The position numbers and the translations under genes were made by a program. A stretch of 20,079 nucleotides of DNA, from contig DHGK01000305.1 of the NCBI GenBank assembly GCA_002402755.1, positions 937 to 21,015 on the forward strand, written 5' to 3'. Every line of letters begins with the position of its first letter. Within the stretch, counting starts at the first letter, position 1. Under the pieces are notes generated by a model, which worked only from the letters and a program-made list of their open reading frames with translations, was not told the DNA's origin and did no database searches. This DNA comes from Planctomycetes bacterium UBA4800. Its GTDB lineage: Bacteria > Planctomycetota > UBA8108 > UBA8890 > UBA8898. Positions 14,417 to 20,079 of the stretch are shown piece after piece.

Positions 14417-16525
14417 ATGATTCGCGGCATCGGCTATGCGGCGTGCGCCGTGGTGTGGTGCACGCTGTGGTGCGGGTGCGGCAGGCAGGAGTCCGCCGCG
14501 GCCGCCGCGCAGGAGGCGCCCGCGCGCCGGGCGGCGGCGCCGCCGTCCGGGGGAGAGGCCGCGGCGACCTCGCCGCACGAGCAGCCGGACGGGCGCACGC
14601 TTGCGGAATTCGTCGATGACCGCGCCGTCTTCTACGCCGCCGTGCCCGACCTGGCCTCGCTTGCCGCGCTGCTTGCGGGCTCGCCGCTCCACGCGGTCGC
14701 GAAGCACGCGGACTTCGGGAGCGCGATCGAGAATCTGGCCGGCGCCAAGGCCTGGGGTATTCTGGGACACGAGGTGCAGCGGGCATCCCAGGGGCTCATG
14801 CGCGGGCAGGCCGAGGTCGCGGTCGTGGTCGCCCCGGATGGCGAGGGAGTCCTCCGCACCGACGTCTACGTGCTCTGGCACGCGCGCGATGATGCCGGGC
14901 GGGCCGTGCGGGCGCTCGCGGATTTCGCGGCGGCGCTGCGGGAGAAGGCGCCCGAGCTCATCGTCGGGGAAACGACGCTCGCCGGGGTCGCGGTGCGGAC
15001 CGCGGCCTTCGGGCGGGGCGGCGCGCGGGCATGGTACTTCGCGCCGTGCGACGGCGAGGTTCGCATCAGCACCGACACGCGGTTCTTCGGGCCCCTCGCG
15101 CCCGCCGCCCGCCCCCTGCGGGCGAGCGCGGATTTCACGCGGGCGCGGGCGCGGGTCCGGCACGCGGGCATCGAGCTTGCGTTCGTGTACGCGCACATCG
15201 GCAGGATTCTGGGCGCGATGCTCGACACGGCCGGGGGCGAAGGGCCGCGGCGGGACGCCGGCGTCGCCGCCATGGGCGCGGCGGGCATCGCCTCCTACCG
15301 GTCCGCGGGCAAGATCCGCGATGTGTGGCACGTCGAGTGGCCCGAAGCCCGGCGGGGGCTCGCGGGGCCGTTCCTGAGGAAGGCGAACGTGCGCGGGGCG
15401 CTGGCCGTCGTTCCCGCCGATGTCGGGTTCTTCGGCGTCATGGGGATCGATCTGCTCGACGCATGGACGCGCGCGGGCGCATGCAGCGCGAACGCGCGGC
15501 CCAAGGCGTGGGAGGCGCTTGCCGCCGGCGCCGCCGAGCTCTCGGCGTCGGCCGGCGCCGACACCCGCGTCCTGCTGACCGCGTTCGGTCCGGATGTCGT
15601 TGCCTACGCGCGCGGCGGCTCGTCGCCGTGCCCGGATACGCTGGTCCTGTCGGTCGAGCAGCGCGAGATCCTGCGCGACGCCGCGCGCAGGATCGAGGAG
15701 CGCCTCGGCCGCCCGCTCGTGCGCGAATCCGTCGACGGGAATCCCATCTACGCGGCGCCGGACCCGTTCGAGGCGTACCTGGGGCTGGGTGAACAGCATC
15801 TCGTCGTGAGCCAAGACATCGACGCCGTGCGCGACTTCCTGCGCAATCGCCGCAATCGCGCGAATCCGCTCGCGGCGCGGAGCGAGATCAGGGAGATCCT
15901 GGAGCACGAGAAGCTCGGCGGCATGCTCTACGTGAACCCGCACCGCGATCATGCGGCGGTCTCGGAGGCGGCGCTCGCCGCGCTGGCGATGGACGAGGAT
16001 CTTCCGCCGGCGTTGGAGGAGTGCCTGCGCGAGATCGGCCGCGTGCTGCCGCAGAAGCTGGGGCCGATGTGGATGGTGTTCCAGGGGGCGCCCGATGGCA
16101 TCGCGGGCGAGATCCGTTCGGACTGGGGCGCCGTGCCGATGGCGCTGGGCGGCGGCTCGATCGGCGCGCTGGTCGGGCTTCCCGCCATCGCCCACGCCCG
16201 GCAGGGGCGGGGCGAACGGAGAGTTCTCGCGGCGATCACTGCGATCATGGTCGCCCAGGAGGAATTCCGCCTGCGGAACAACCGTTACGCACAGAACCTG
16301 TCCGAGCTGAAGGACGGCGGACGGATCGATGCCGAGACCGCGCGGGGCGTGAGCAACGGCTACGTCTTCAAGCTCAGGTCGGGGGGGGAGCGGAACTGGA
16401 CGTTCGATGCGCGGCCGATGAGCGGCGCCGGGAGGTTCTTTTACTGCGACGAGACCGGGACGATCAGGGCGGAGGCCGGCGTGCCCGCGCACCAGGAATC
16501 CCCGGTCGTGAGGGAGTCGCCGTAG
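14417..16525 (+). CDS. Large lipoprotein (DUF3352-like) with C-terminal pseudopilin-like module
   Basis: A 702-aa protein. ATG at 14417 follows GGGAG (14406-14410) by 6 nt and opens a lipoprotein signal peptide with Cys21 in L-W-C-G-C; the earlier in-frame starts lack such a signal. After an Ala/Pro linker, residues about 50-580 resemble DUF3352-type proteins (F-Y-A-A-V-P-D-L-A-S-L opening, alternating strands and helices, late 'G-E-Q-H-L-V-V-S' and 'G-M-L-Y-V-N-P' segments). I base this on pattern only. Residues about 580-700 look like a type II secretion/type IV pseudopilin without its leader: a short hydrophobic helix, then V-A-Q-E-E-F-R-L-R-N-N-R-Y-A-Q-N-L-S-E-L, a G-Y-V-F-K-L strand and a closing F-Y-C-D-E-T-G-T-I-R. 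The molecular role is unknown; it should be anchored at the cell envelope. Confidence 0.82.
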   Translation: MIRGIGYAACAVVWCTLWCGCGRQESAAAAAQEAPARRAAAPPSGGEAAATSPHEQPDGRTLAEFVDDRAVFYAAVPDLASLAALLAGSPLHAVAKHADFGSAIENLAGAKAWGILGHEVQRASQGLMRGQAEVAVVVAPDGEGVLRTDVYVLWHARDDAGRAVRALADFAAALREKAPELIVGETTLAGVAVRTAAFGRGGARAWYFAPCDGEVRISTDTRFFGPLAPAARPLRASADFTRARARVRHAGIELAFVYAHIGRILGAMLDTAGGEGPRRDAGVAAMGAAGIASYRSAGKIRDVWHVEWPEARRGLAGPFLRKANVRGALAVVPADVGFFGVMGIDLLDAWTRAGACSANARPKAWEALAAGAAELSASAGADTRVLLTAFGPDVVAYARGGSSPCPDTLVLSVEQREILRDAARRIEERLGRPLVRESVDGNPIYAAPDPFEAYLGLGEQHLVVSQDIDAVRDFLRNRRNRANPLAARSEIREILEHEKLGGMLYVNPHRDHAAVSEAALAALAMDEDLPPALEECLREIGRVLPQKLGPMWMVFQGAPDGIAGEIRSDWGAVPMALGGGSIGALVGLPAIAHARQGRGERRVLAAITAIMVAQEEFRLRNNRYAQNLSELKDGGRIDAETARGVSNGYVFKLRSGGERNWTFDARPMSGAGRFFYCDETGTIRAEAGVPAHQESPVVRESP

Positions 16526-16612
16526 GAACGCGGGTCGACGGGCGCGGGCTCACGCATCGCGCGCCAACATCCGATAGTACCGATGAGACGTCGAGAGGGA
16601 TGGGGACGAGAC

Positions 16613-16855
16613 ATGAGCATGGAACGGCACTGTTTTTTCGGGGACATCGTGCGGCTGCGGGGGTTGGCATCGGCCGAACAGGTCCTGACGGCCCTCAATG
16701 TGCAGCGCTCCCAGATCGAGAACGGCCTGCGCCGGCGTTTCATCGGCGACGTGATGGTGGACCTCGGCCTGCTCACGAGCCCGCAGCGCAACGAGATCCT
16801 CGCGGCGCAGTCGCAGGGCGTGCCCGAGGAGTGCGCCGCGGGCTATCGGTCGTAG
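16613..16855 (+). CDS. Short MshEN/GspE-N-like protein
   Basis: An 80-aa protein. Two tandem helical segments match the pattern of the GspE/PilB N-terminal (MshEN-like) domain: F-G-D-I-V-R-L-R-G-L-A-S-A-E-Q-V-L-T-A-L (9-28) and I-G-D-V-M-V-D-L-G-L-L-T-S-P-Q-R-N-E-I-L (44-63). In MshE-type ATPases this region binds c-di-GMP; here it stands alone with no ATPase. The start is uncertain (16613 or 16619); GGGGAC just upstream favours 16613. It follows the pseudopilin-tailed lipoprotein by 87 nt, so a link to a pilus or secretion process is possible but unproven. Confidence 0.72.
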   Translation: MSMERHCFFGDIVRLRGLASAEQVLTALNVQRSQIENGLRRRFIGDVMVDLGLLTSPQRNEILAAQSQGVPEECAAGYRS

Positions 16856-17152
16856 CCCGGATCGGCGCGCGCCGCGCGGATGGCACCGGGGGCGCGCGCA
16901 GCGCCGCCGCATGACGCCGGCGCGCGGCCTTCGAGCTGCGGCTGCCTCCCCGCGACGACGGGCAGAGCCCCCTCGGGCGGGGCTTCCCGCGGGCGGCGCC
17001 GAACGGTACGATTGAGCGTCGCGCCGGAGGACGGCACGCGGGGATCGCCGCATGGCCCCGTCGCAGGCCCCGCCCGGGGCCGGGGAGCGGCGTCCCGCGA
17101 GCGGCGTTCCGGCGCGCGTACGACGATCAAGCGCCCGGCAGGTGCGGGCCGT
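16856..17152 (+). other. Gene-free GC-rich stretch
   Basis: About 300 bp with no convincing ORF on either strand. AGCCCC (16964-16969) and GGGGCT (16977-16982) form a short hairpin without a T-tract. I see no clear promoter, although one must exist here or upstream for the next gene. The frame upstream of the ATG at 17153 is open but its translation is Arg/Gly/Pro-rich and not protein-like. Confidence 0.4.
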
Positions 17153-17623
17153 ATGCAACCGTACGAATGCGATGTTTTCATCGGCGGCGTCATTCAGGGA
17201 TCCGAGCGGGGGGACGGCATCGCCGCCCAGGATTACCGGAGGAGGATCCGCGACGTCGTCGAGGCGAGCTGCCCGCGTGCGGCGGTGTACGATCCCGTGG
17301 CTCGCCATCCGTCATCGGTCGGATACGACCTGGAGCGGGCGCGGGAGACGTTTCTCGGGCACGTGGGGCTCGTCACCCGCTGCCGCGCGTTCATAGCGTA
17401 CCTGCCCGAGGCGAGCATGGGCACGGCGGTCGAGATGTGGGAGGCGCACCGCGCCGGCGTCCCCGTGATCGCGATCTCCCCCATGCGCGAGAACTGGGTC
17501 ATCAACCTTCTGAGCAGCATGCGGTGCGCCGACCTGGCGGCGTTCGAGGCCTGGGTGCGCGGCGGCGGGCTCGCCGCGACGCTCGCGCGGCGCCCCGGCG
17601 CCGCCGCGGCCTCGCACGCCTGA
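17153..17623 (+). CDS. Nucleoside 2-deoxyribosyltransferase-like protein
   Basis: A 156-aa protein. ATG at 17153 is chosen because the fold begins there: D-V-F-I-G-G-V-I-Q-G-S (7-17) matches the first strand and G-x-I-Q-G loop of the family. A-F-I-A-Y-L-P-E-A-S-M-G-T-A-V-E-M-W-E-A (79-98) follows, with E94 at the place of the catalytic glutamate, and then G-V-P-V-I-A-I-S-P. The family moves deoxyribose between bases or hydrolyses nucleotides (DNPH1/RCL-type). Length fits. The true substrate cannot be told; some relatives are only structural homologues. It lies 23 nt before the homocysteine gene set on the same strand and may be in its operon, though no pathway link is obvious. Confidence 0.75.
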   Translation: MQPYECDVFIGGVIQGSERGDGIAAQDYRRRIRDVVEASCPRAAVYDPVARHPSSVGYDLERARETFLGHVGLVTRCRAFIAYLPEASMGTAVEMWEAHRAGVPVIAISPMRENWVINLLSSMRCADLAAFEAWVRGGGLAATLARRPGAAAASHA

Positions 17624-17646
17624 CGGCGGGCACGGACGGGAAGGGA

Positions 17647-18843
17647 ATGCAACGCACCATCGCGGAGATCAACGAGAAGATCGCGCAGGGCGGCGCGGTC
17701 GTCGTGACCGCCGAGGAGATGACGCGCATCGTGCGGGAGCGCGGCGTGCCGCGCGCGGCGCGCGAGGTCGATGTCGTCACGACGGGCACGTTCGGCATGA
17801 TGTGCTCGTCGGGCGCGTTCCTGAACTTCGGTCACGCGCGGCCTCGGATCAAGATGCAGCGCGTGCTGCTCAACGACGTGCCGGCGTACGGCGGCATTGC
17901 CGCGGCCGATGCCTACATCGGCGCCGCGGAGCTGCGCGTCGACGACCCCGGCAATCAGCCCTTCCCCGGCGAGTTCCGGTACGGCGGAGGCCACGTGATC
18001 GAGGAGCTCGTGGCCGGCCGGAAGGTGCGCTTCGAGGCGACGTCGTACGGCACGGACTGCTATCCGTCGAAGCATGCGGCGAGCTGGGTGTCGCTCAAGG
18101 ACATCAACCAGGCGTACCTGTTCAACCCGAGAAACTGTTATCAGAACTACAACGTCGCCGCCAACACCTCGCGCCAGACGAAGTACACGTACCTCGGCAT
18201 TCTCAAGCCGCGCCTGGGCAACGTGAGCTACTCCGGGGCCGGCGAGCTCTCCCCGCTGATGAACGATCCCATGCTCCGCACGATCGGCATCGGCACGAGG
18301 ATTCTGCTGGGCGGCGGCGTGGGGTACGTGGCCTGGGAAGGGACGCAGCATGATCCGACCGTGGCGCGCAGCGAGCGCGGAGTCCCGCTGGGAGGCGCGG
18401 CCACGCTCGCGCTCGTCGGCGACATGCGGGGAATGCGCCGGGAGTTCGTGCGCGGCGTGAGCATGCTCGGCTACGGTGTGAGCCTCGCCCTCGGCGTGGC
18501 CGTGCCGATTCCGATTCTCGACGAGGACATGGCGTTCAGGACGGGCGTGAGCGATGCGGACCTCACGGCGCCCGTCATCGACTACGCGGAGGCGTACCCC
18601 GCGCGCAAGCCGGGCGCGCTGGGGCGCGTGTCGTTCGCGGACCTGAAGCGCGGCGAGGTGACGGTCGACGGCCGCGCGATCCCCGCGTCCCCGATCTCCA
18701 GCCTCGTCATGGCGCGCGCGATCGCGGAGCTCCTCAAGGAGAGGATCCGCGCCGGCGCGTTCCTGCTGGCGCAGCCGGTCGCGCCGCTGCCGGGCCCCGA
18801 GGATGCCCGGCCCCTGCAGCCGCTCCCGGAGCCCGAGCCATGA
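17647..18843 (+). CDS. L-aspartate semialdehyde sulfurtransferase, DUF39/COG1900 (homocysteine synthesis)
   Basis: A 398-aa protein of the COG1900 family; ATG at 17647 follows GGGAAGGG. Hallmarks are the N-terminal I-A-E-I-N-E-K-I-x-x-G-x-A-V-V-V-T-A-E-E, T-T-G-T-F-G-M-M-C53-S-S-G, G-T-D-C138-Y-P, and G-G-x-G-Y-V-A-W-E-G-T-Q-H. In methanogens this family, with the NIL-ferredoxin protein, converts aspartate semialdehyde plus a sulfide donor to homocysteine. I recall two family cysteines as essential; C53 and C138 are the natural candidates here. The last 20 or so residues are Pro/Glu-rich and look like a disordered extension. The stop overlaps the next start by 4 nt (ATGA), and the third pathway gene follows, so the assignment rests on both sequence and context. 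Confidence 0.92.
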   Translation: MQRTIAEINEKIAQGGAVVVTAEEMTRIVRERGVPRAAREVDVVTTGTFGMMCSSGAFLNFGHARPRIKMQRVLLNDVPAYGGIAAADAYIGAAELRVDDPGNQPFPGEFRYGGGHVIEELVAGRKVRFEATSYGTDCYPSKHAASWVSLKDINQAYLFNPRNCYQNYNVAANTSRQTKYTYLGILKPRLGNVSYSGAGELSPLMNDPMLRTIGIGTRILLGGGVGYVAWEGTQHDPTVARSERGVPLGGAATLALVGDMRGMRREFVRGVSMLGYGVSLALGVAVPIPILDEDMAFRTGVSDADLTAPVIDYAEAYPARKPGALGRVSFADLKRGEVTVDGRAIPASPISSLVMARAIAELLKERIRAGAFLLAQPVAPLPGPEDARPLQPLPEPEP

Positions 18844-19268
18844 CCGATCCGCGCAACCAGATCCGGAAACGCTTCGTGCTCGTCTTTCCCAACGAGCTGG
18901 TCGACAAGCCGATCATGTGCGACCTCGTGCGGGAGTTCGACGTGACCTTCAACATCCTGAACGCCACGATCTCGAGCGAGCGGGAGGGACGCCTGGTGAT
19001 GGAGCTCACGGGCGCATCCGCGCAGATCAGCGCGGCGGCGGACCACCTCGAGCGACTGGGCGTCGCGGTCGACTCCCTCAACCAGGAAGTGCGGCGCAAC
19101 GACGACAACTGCATGCACTGCGGGACCTGCGAAGGGTTCTGTCCGTCGGGCGCCCTGTACGTGCAGCGCCCGGAGATGCGCGTCGTGTACGACGAGAGCA
19201 AGTGCATTCTCTGCGAGCGATGCCTGACCGGTTGCCCGACGCATGCCATGGAATTCCGCTTTCGATGA
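18840..19268 (+). CDS. NIL-domain ferredoxin, iron-sulfur partner of the homocysteine system
   Basis: A 142-aa protein with an N-terminal NIL domain (about 8-82; F-V-L-V-F-P, V-T-F-N-I-L-N-A-T-I) and a C-terminal 2x[4Fe-4S] ferredoxin. The cluster ligands are complete: C91-x2-C94-x2-C97-x3-C101-P and C122-x2-C125-x2-C128-x3-C132-P. The family partner (MA1822-type) works with the COG1900 enzyme in homocysteine formation, probably in sulfur or electron transfer. Its start codon overlaps the previous stop (ATGA), and its 3' end overlaps the next gene by 26 nt, so the three are tightly coupled. Eight exposed cluster cysteines suit an anaerobic host. Confidence 0.93.
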   Translation: MTDPRNQIRKRFVLVFPNELVDKPIMCDLVREFDVTFNILNATISSEREGRLVMELTGASAQISAAADHLERLGVAVDSLNQEVRRNDDNCMHCGTCEGFCPSGALYVQRPEMRVVYDESKCILCERCLTGCPTHAMEFRFR

Positions 19269-19992
19269 CCCGTCGTCGTACCGGCGGCGCGTGCGCGCCG
19301 ATGCACCGGCACGGCGCGTGGTGGTGGGGGAGACCGATCTCTGGATCACGGCGGACTCCGTGCCGATCGACGCGGCCGCCGCGCTGGCGGCGCGCATCCG
19401 GGAGGAGATCTCCCTGCTCGGCACGCGGTTTCCGCCGTTTCTCGCGAGCCTGGCGCCGGTCGATGTGCCTCCGGGCATCCGGGTCGCGCCCGCGGCCGAG
19501 GCCATGCTGCTCTCCGCGCGCACCGCGGGCGTGGGACCCATGGCCGCCGTCGCCGGGACGATTGCCGAGGAGGTCTGCCGGGAACTCGCCCGCAGCGGGC
19601 GGGACGTCATCGTCGAGAACGGCGGCGACGTGTACATCGTGTCGGCGGCGGCGAGAATTGTGGCCATCTATGCCGGCAAATCGCCGTTCTCCATGCGGCT
19701 CGGAATACGCCTCGCCGCCGCGCAGCTCCCGTGCGCGGTGTGCACGTCCTCCGGGAGGATCGGCCCGTCGCTCAGCTTCGGGCGCGCCGACGCGGCCGTC
19801 GTGGTGAGCCGCTCGGGCGCGCTCGCCGACGCCGCCGCGACGGCGCTCGGCAACCGCATCCAAGGCGCGGGCGACGTGGCGGCCGCGGCGCAATGGGCCG
19901 CGGCGCTCCCCGGCGTCATCGGCGCCGTCGCCGTTGCCGGGGATGCGATGGCCGTTCAGGGGGCGCTGGAGCTGGTGGAATTGGAGGCCTGA
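19243..19992 (+). CDS. UPF0280/COG2122 protein, third member of the homocysteine gene set
   Basis: A 249-aa protein with the UPF0280 pattern: S-Y-R-R-R-V (12-17), V-x-E-T-D-L-W-I-T-A-D (28-38), T-A-G-V-G-P-M-A-A-V-A-G-T-I-A-E-E-V (94-111), V-I-V-E-N-G-G-D-V-Y-I (122-132) and T-S-S-G-R-I-G-P-S (168-176). The fold is related to ApbE flavin transferases, but the reaction is unknown. Genetic work in methanogens connects COG2122 with the homocysteine pathway; an exact role, such as sulfide or cofactor handling, is not settled. The ATG at 19243 lies inside the previous gene (26-nt overlap) and is needed to keep the Y-R-R-R-V segment. The last codons and stop lie in a 7-nt tandem repeat. Confidence 0.9.
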   Translation: MPWNSAFDDPSSYRRRVRADAPARRVVVGETDLWITADSVPIDAAAALAARIREEISLLGTRFPPFLASLAPVDVPPGIRVAPAAEAMLLSARTAGVGPMAAVAGTIAEEVCRELARSGRDVIVENGGDVYIVSAAARIVAIYAGKSPFSMRLGIRLAAAQLPCAVCTSSGRIGPSLSFGRADAAVVVSRSGALADAAATALGNRIQGAGDVAAAAQWAAALPGVIGAVAVAGDAMAVQGALELVELEA

Positions 19993-20016
19993 GGCGGGAG
20001 GCTGGAGGCGTGAGGG
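19982..20016 (+). repeat. Heptamer tandem repeat spanning the UPF0280 stop codon
   Basis: Five imperfect 7-nt units in register: TGGAGGC (19982), CTGAGGC (19989), GGGAGGC (19996), TGGAGGC (20003) and GTGAGGG (20010). The stop TGA (19990-19992) lies in the second unit. Copy-number change would shift the frame at the C-terminus by 7 nt per unit. Confidence 0.7.
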
Positions 20017-20024
20017 TCAAGACA

Positions 20025-20079
20025 GACGAAAGAATCCCTGTGTGGGGCGGCTTCGCCGCCCCTATAAGGTGCTTTCGTC
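20025..20079. repeat. Nested palindrome, MITE- or REP-like
   Basis: Outer arms GACGAAAG (20025-20032) and CTTTCGTC (20072-20079) are perfect inverted repeats. Inside, GGGGCGGC and GCCGCCCC flank a TTC loop (20044-20062). The shape resembles a small dispersed palindromic element with terminal inverted repeats, but no second copy is in the window. It may also act as a transcription stop after the homocysteine genes. The window ends exactly at the outer arm, so the element could extend further. Confidence 0.55.

Noticed and set aside
14081..16492. An 803-codon open frame on the - strand opposite the large lipoprotein gene
   Set aside because: No domain is seen, it is Arg/Pro-rich, and it overlaps the divergent promoter region. 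The + strand gene has a signal peptide and ribosome binding site.
1..20079. CRISPR array, tRNA, rRNA, prophage or toxin-antitoxin pair
   Set aside because: No regularly spaced repeats, no tRNA-like cloverleaf with CCA end, no rRNA core sequence and no phage or toxin family were recognised by reading.

Overview
The window (about 20 kb, very GC-rich) reads as chromosomal DNA of an uncultured, probably anaerobic bacterium of the PVC/planctomycete-like type. The hints are PEGA proteins, DUF4388 (PATAN) fused to TPRs, secreted HEAT-repeat proteins, lipoproteins with pilin-like tails, MglA/roadblock modules, and a three-gene homocysteine set known mainly from anaerobes and methanogens. The phylum cannot be fixed by reading alone. 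I see no rRNA, tRNA, CRISPR array, phage genes or complete IS element.

Layout. (1) 1-1,800, + strand: a PEGA lipoprotein behind a good sigma-70-like promoter; a structured leader followed by a two-zinc-ribbon RGG protein with a strong terminator; and cutA. (2) 1,796-3,124, - strand: an unsplit, His-rich LarC (nickel insertion for the NPN cofactor), converging on cutA and with two leader hairpins. (3) 3,522-6,287, + strand: a secreted HEAT-repeat protein with an embedded receiver-like domain, then a small membrane protein. (4) 6,348-14,156, - strand: six genes forming a GTPase signalling cluster. In transcription order these are a STAS-SpoIIE/PP2C phosphatase, a 1,050-aa DUF4388-TPR-TM-PEGA-beta-propeller protein, a TPR-roadblock protein, a lone roadblock protein, an MglA-like GTPase with a C-terminal membrane anchor, and an MglB-like roadblock protein that seems to start at AUU. 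(5) 14,417-17,623, + strand: a large lipoprotein ending in a pseudopilin-like module, a short MshEN-like protein, and a nucleoside 2-deoxyribosyltransferase-like protein. (6) 17,647-19,992, + strand: three overlapping genes (COG1900/DUF39, NIL-ferredoxin, COG2122/UPF0280) matching the aspartate-semialdehyde-to-homocysteine sulfurtransferase pathway. The window ends in a heptamer tandem repeat and a MITE-like nested palindrome.

How the parts may work together. Cluster (4) is the best candidate for an undescribed system. A membrane-tethered Ras-like GTPase could be controlled by up to three roadblock proteins and linked, through the DUF4388 protein, to a predicted extracytoplasmic propeller, with the phosphatase acting through partner-switching-type signalling. 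This is inferred from gene order and domains. Cluster (6) would make homocysteine, and hence methionine, from aspartate semialdehyde and sulfide under anoxic conditions. The LarC gene implies nickel-pincer cofactor synthesis, but larA, larB and larE are not in the window.
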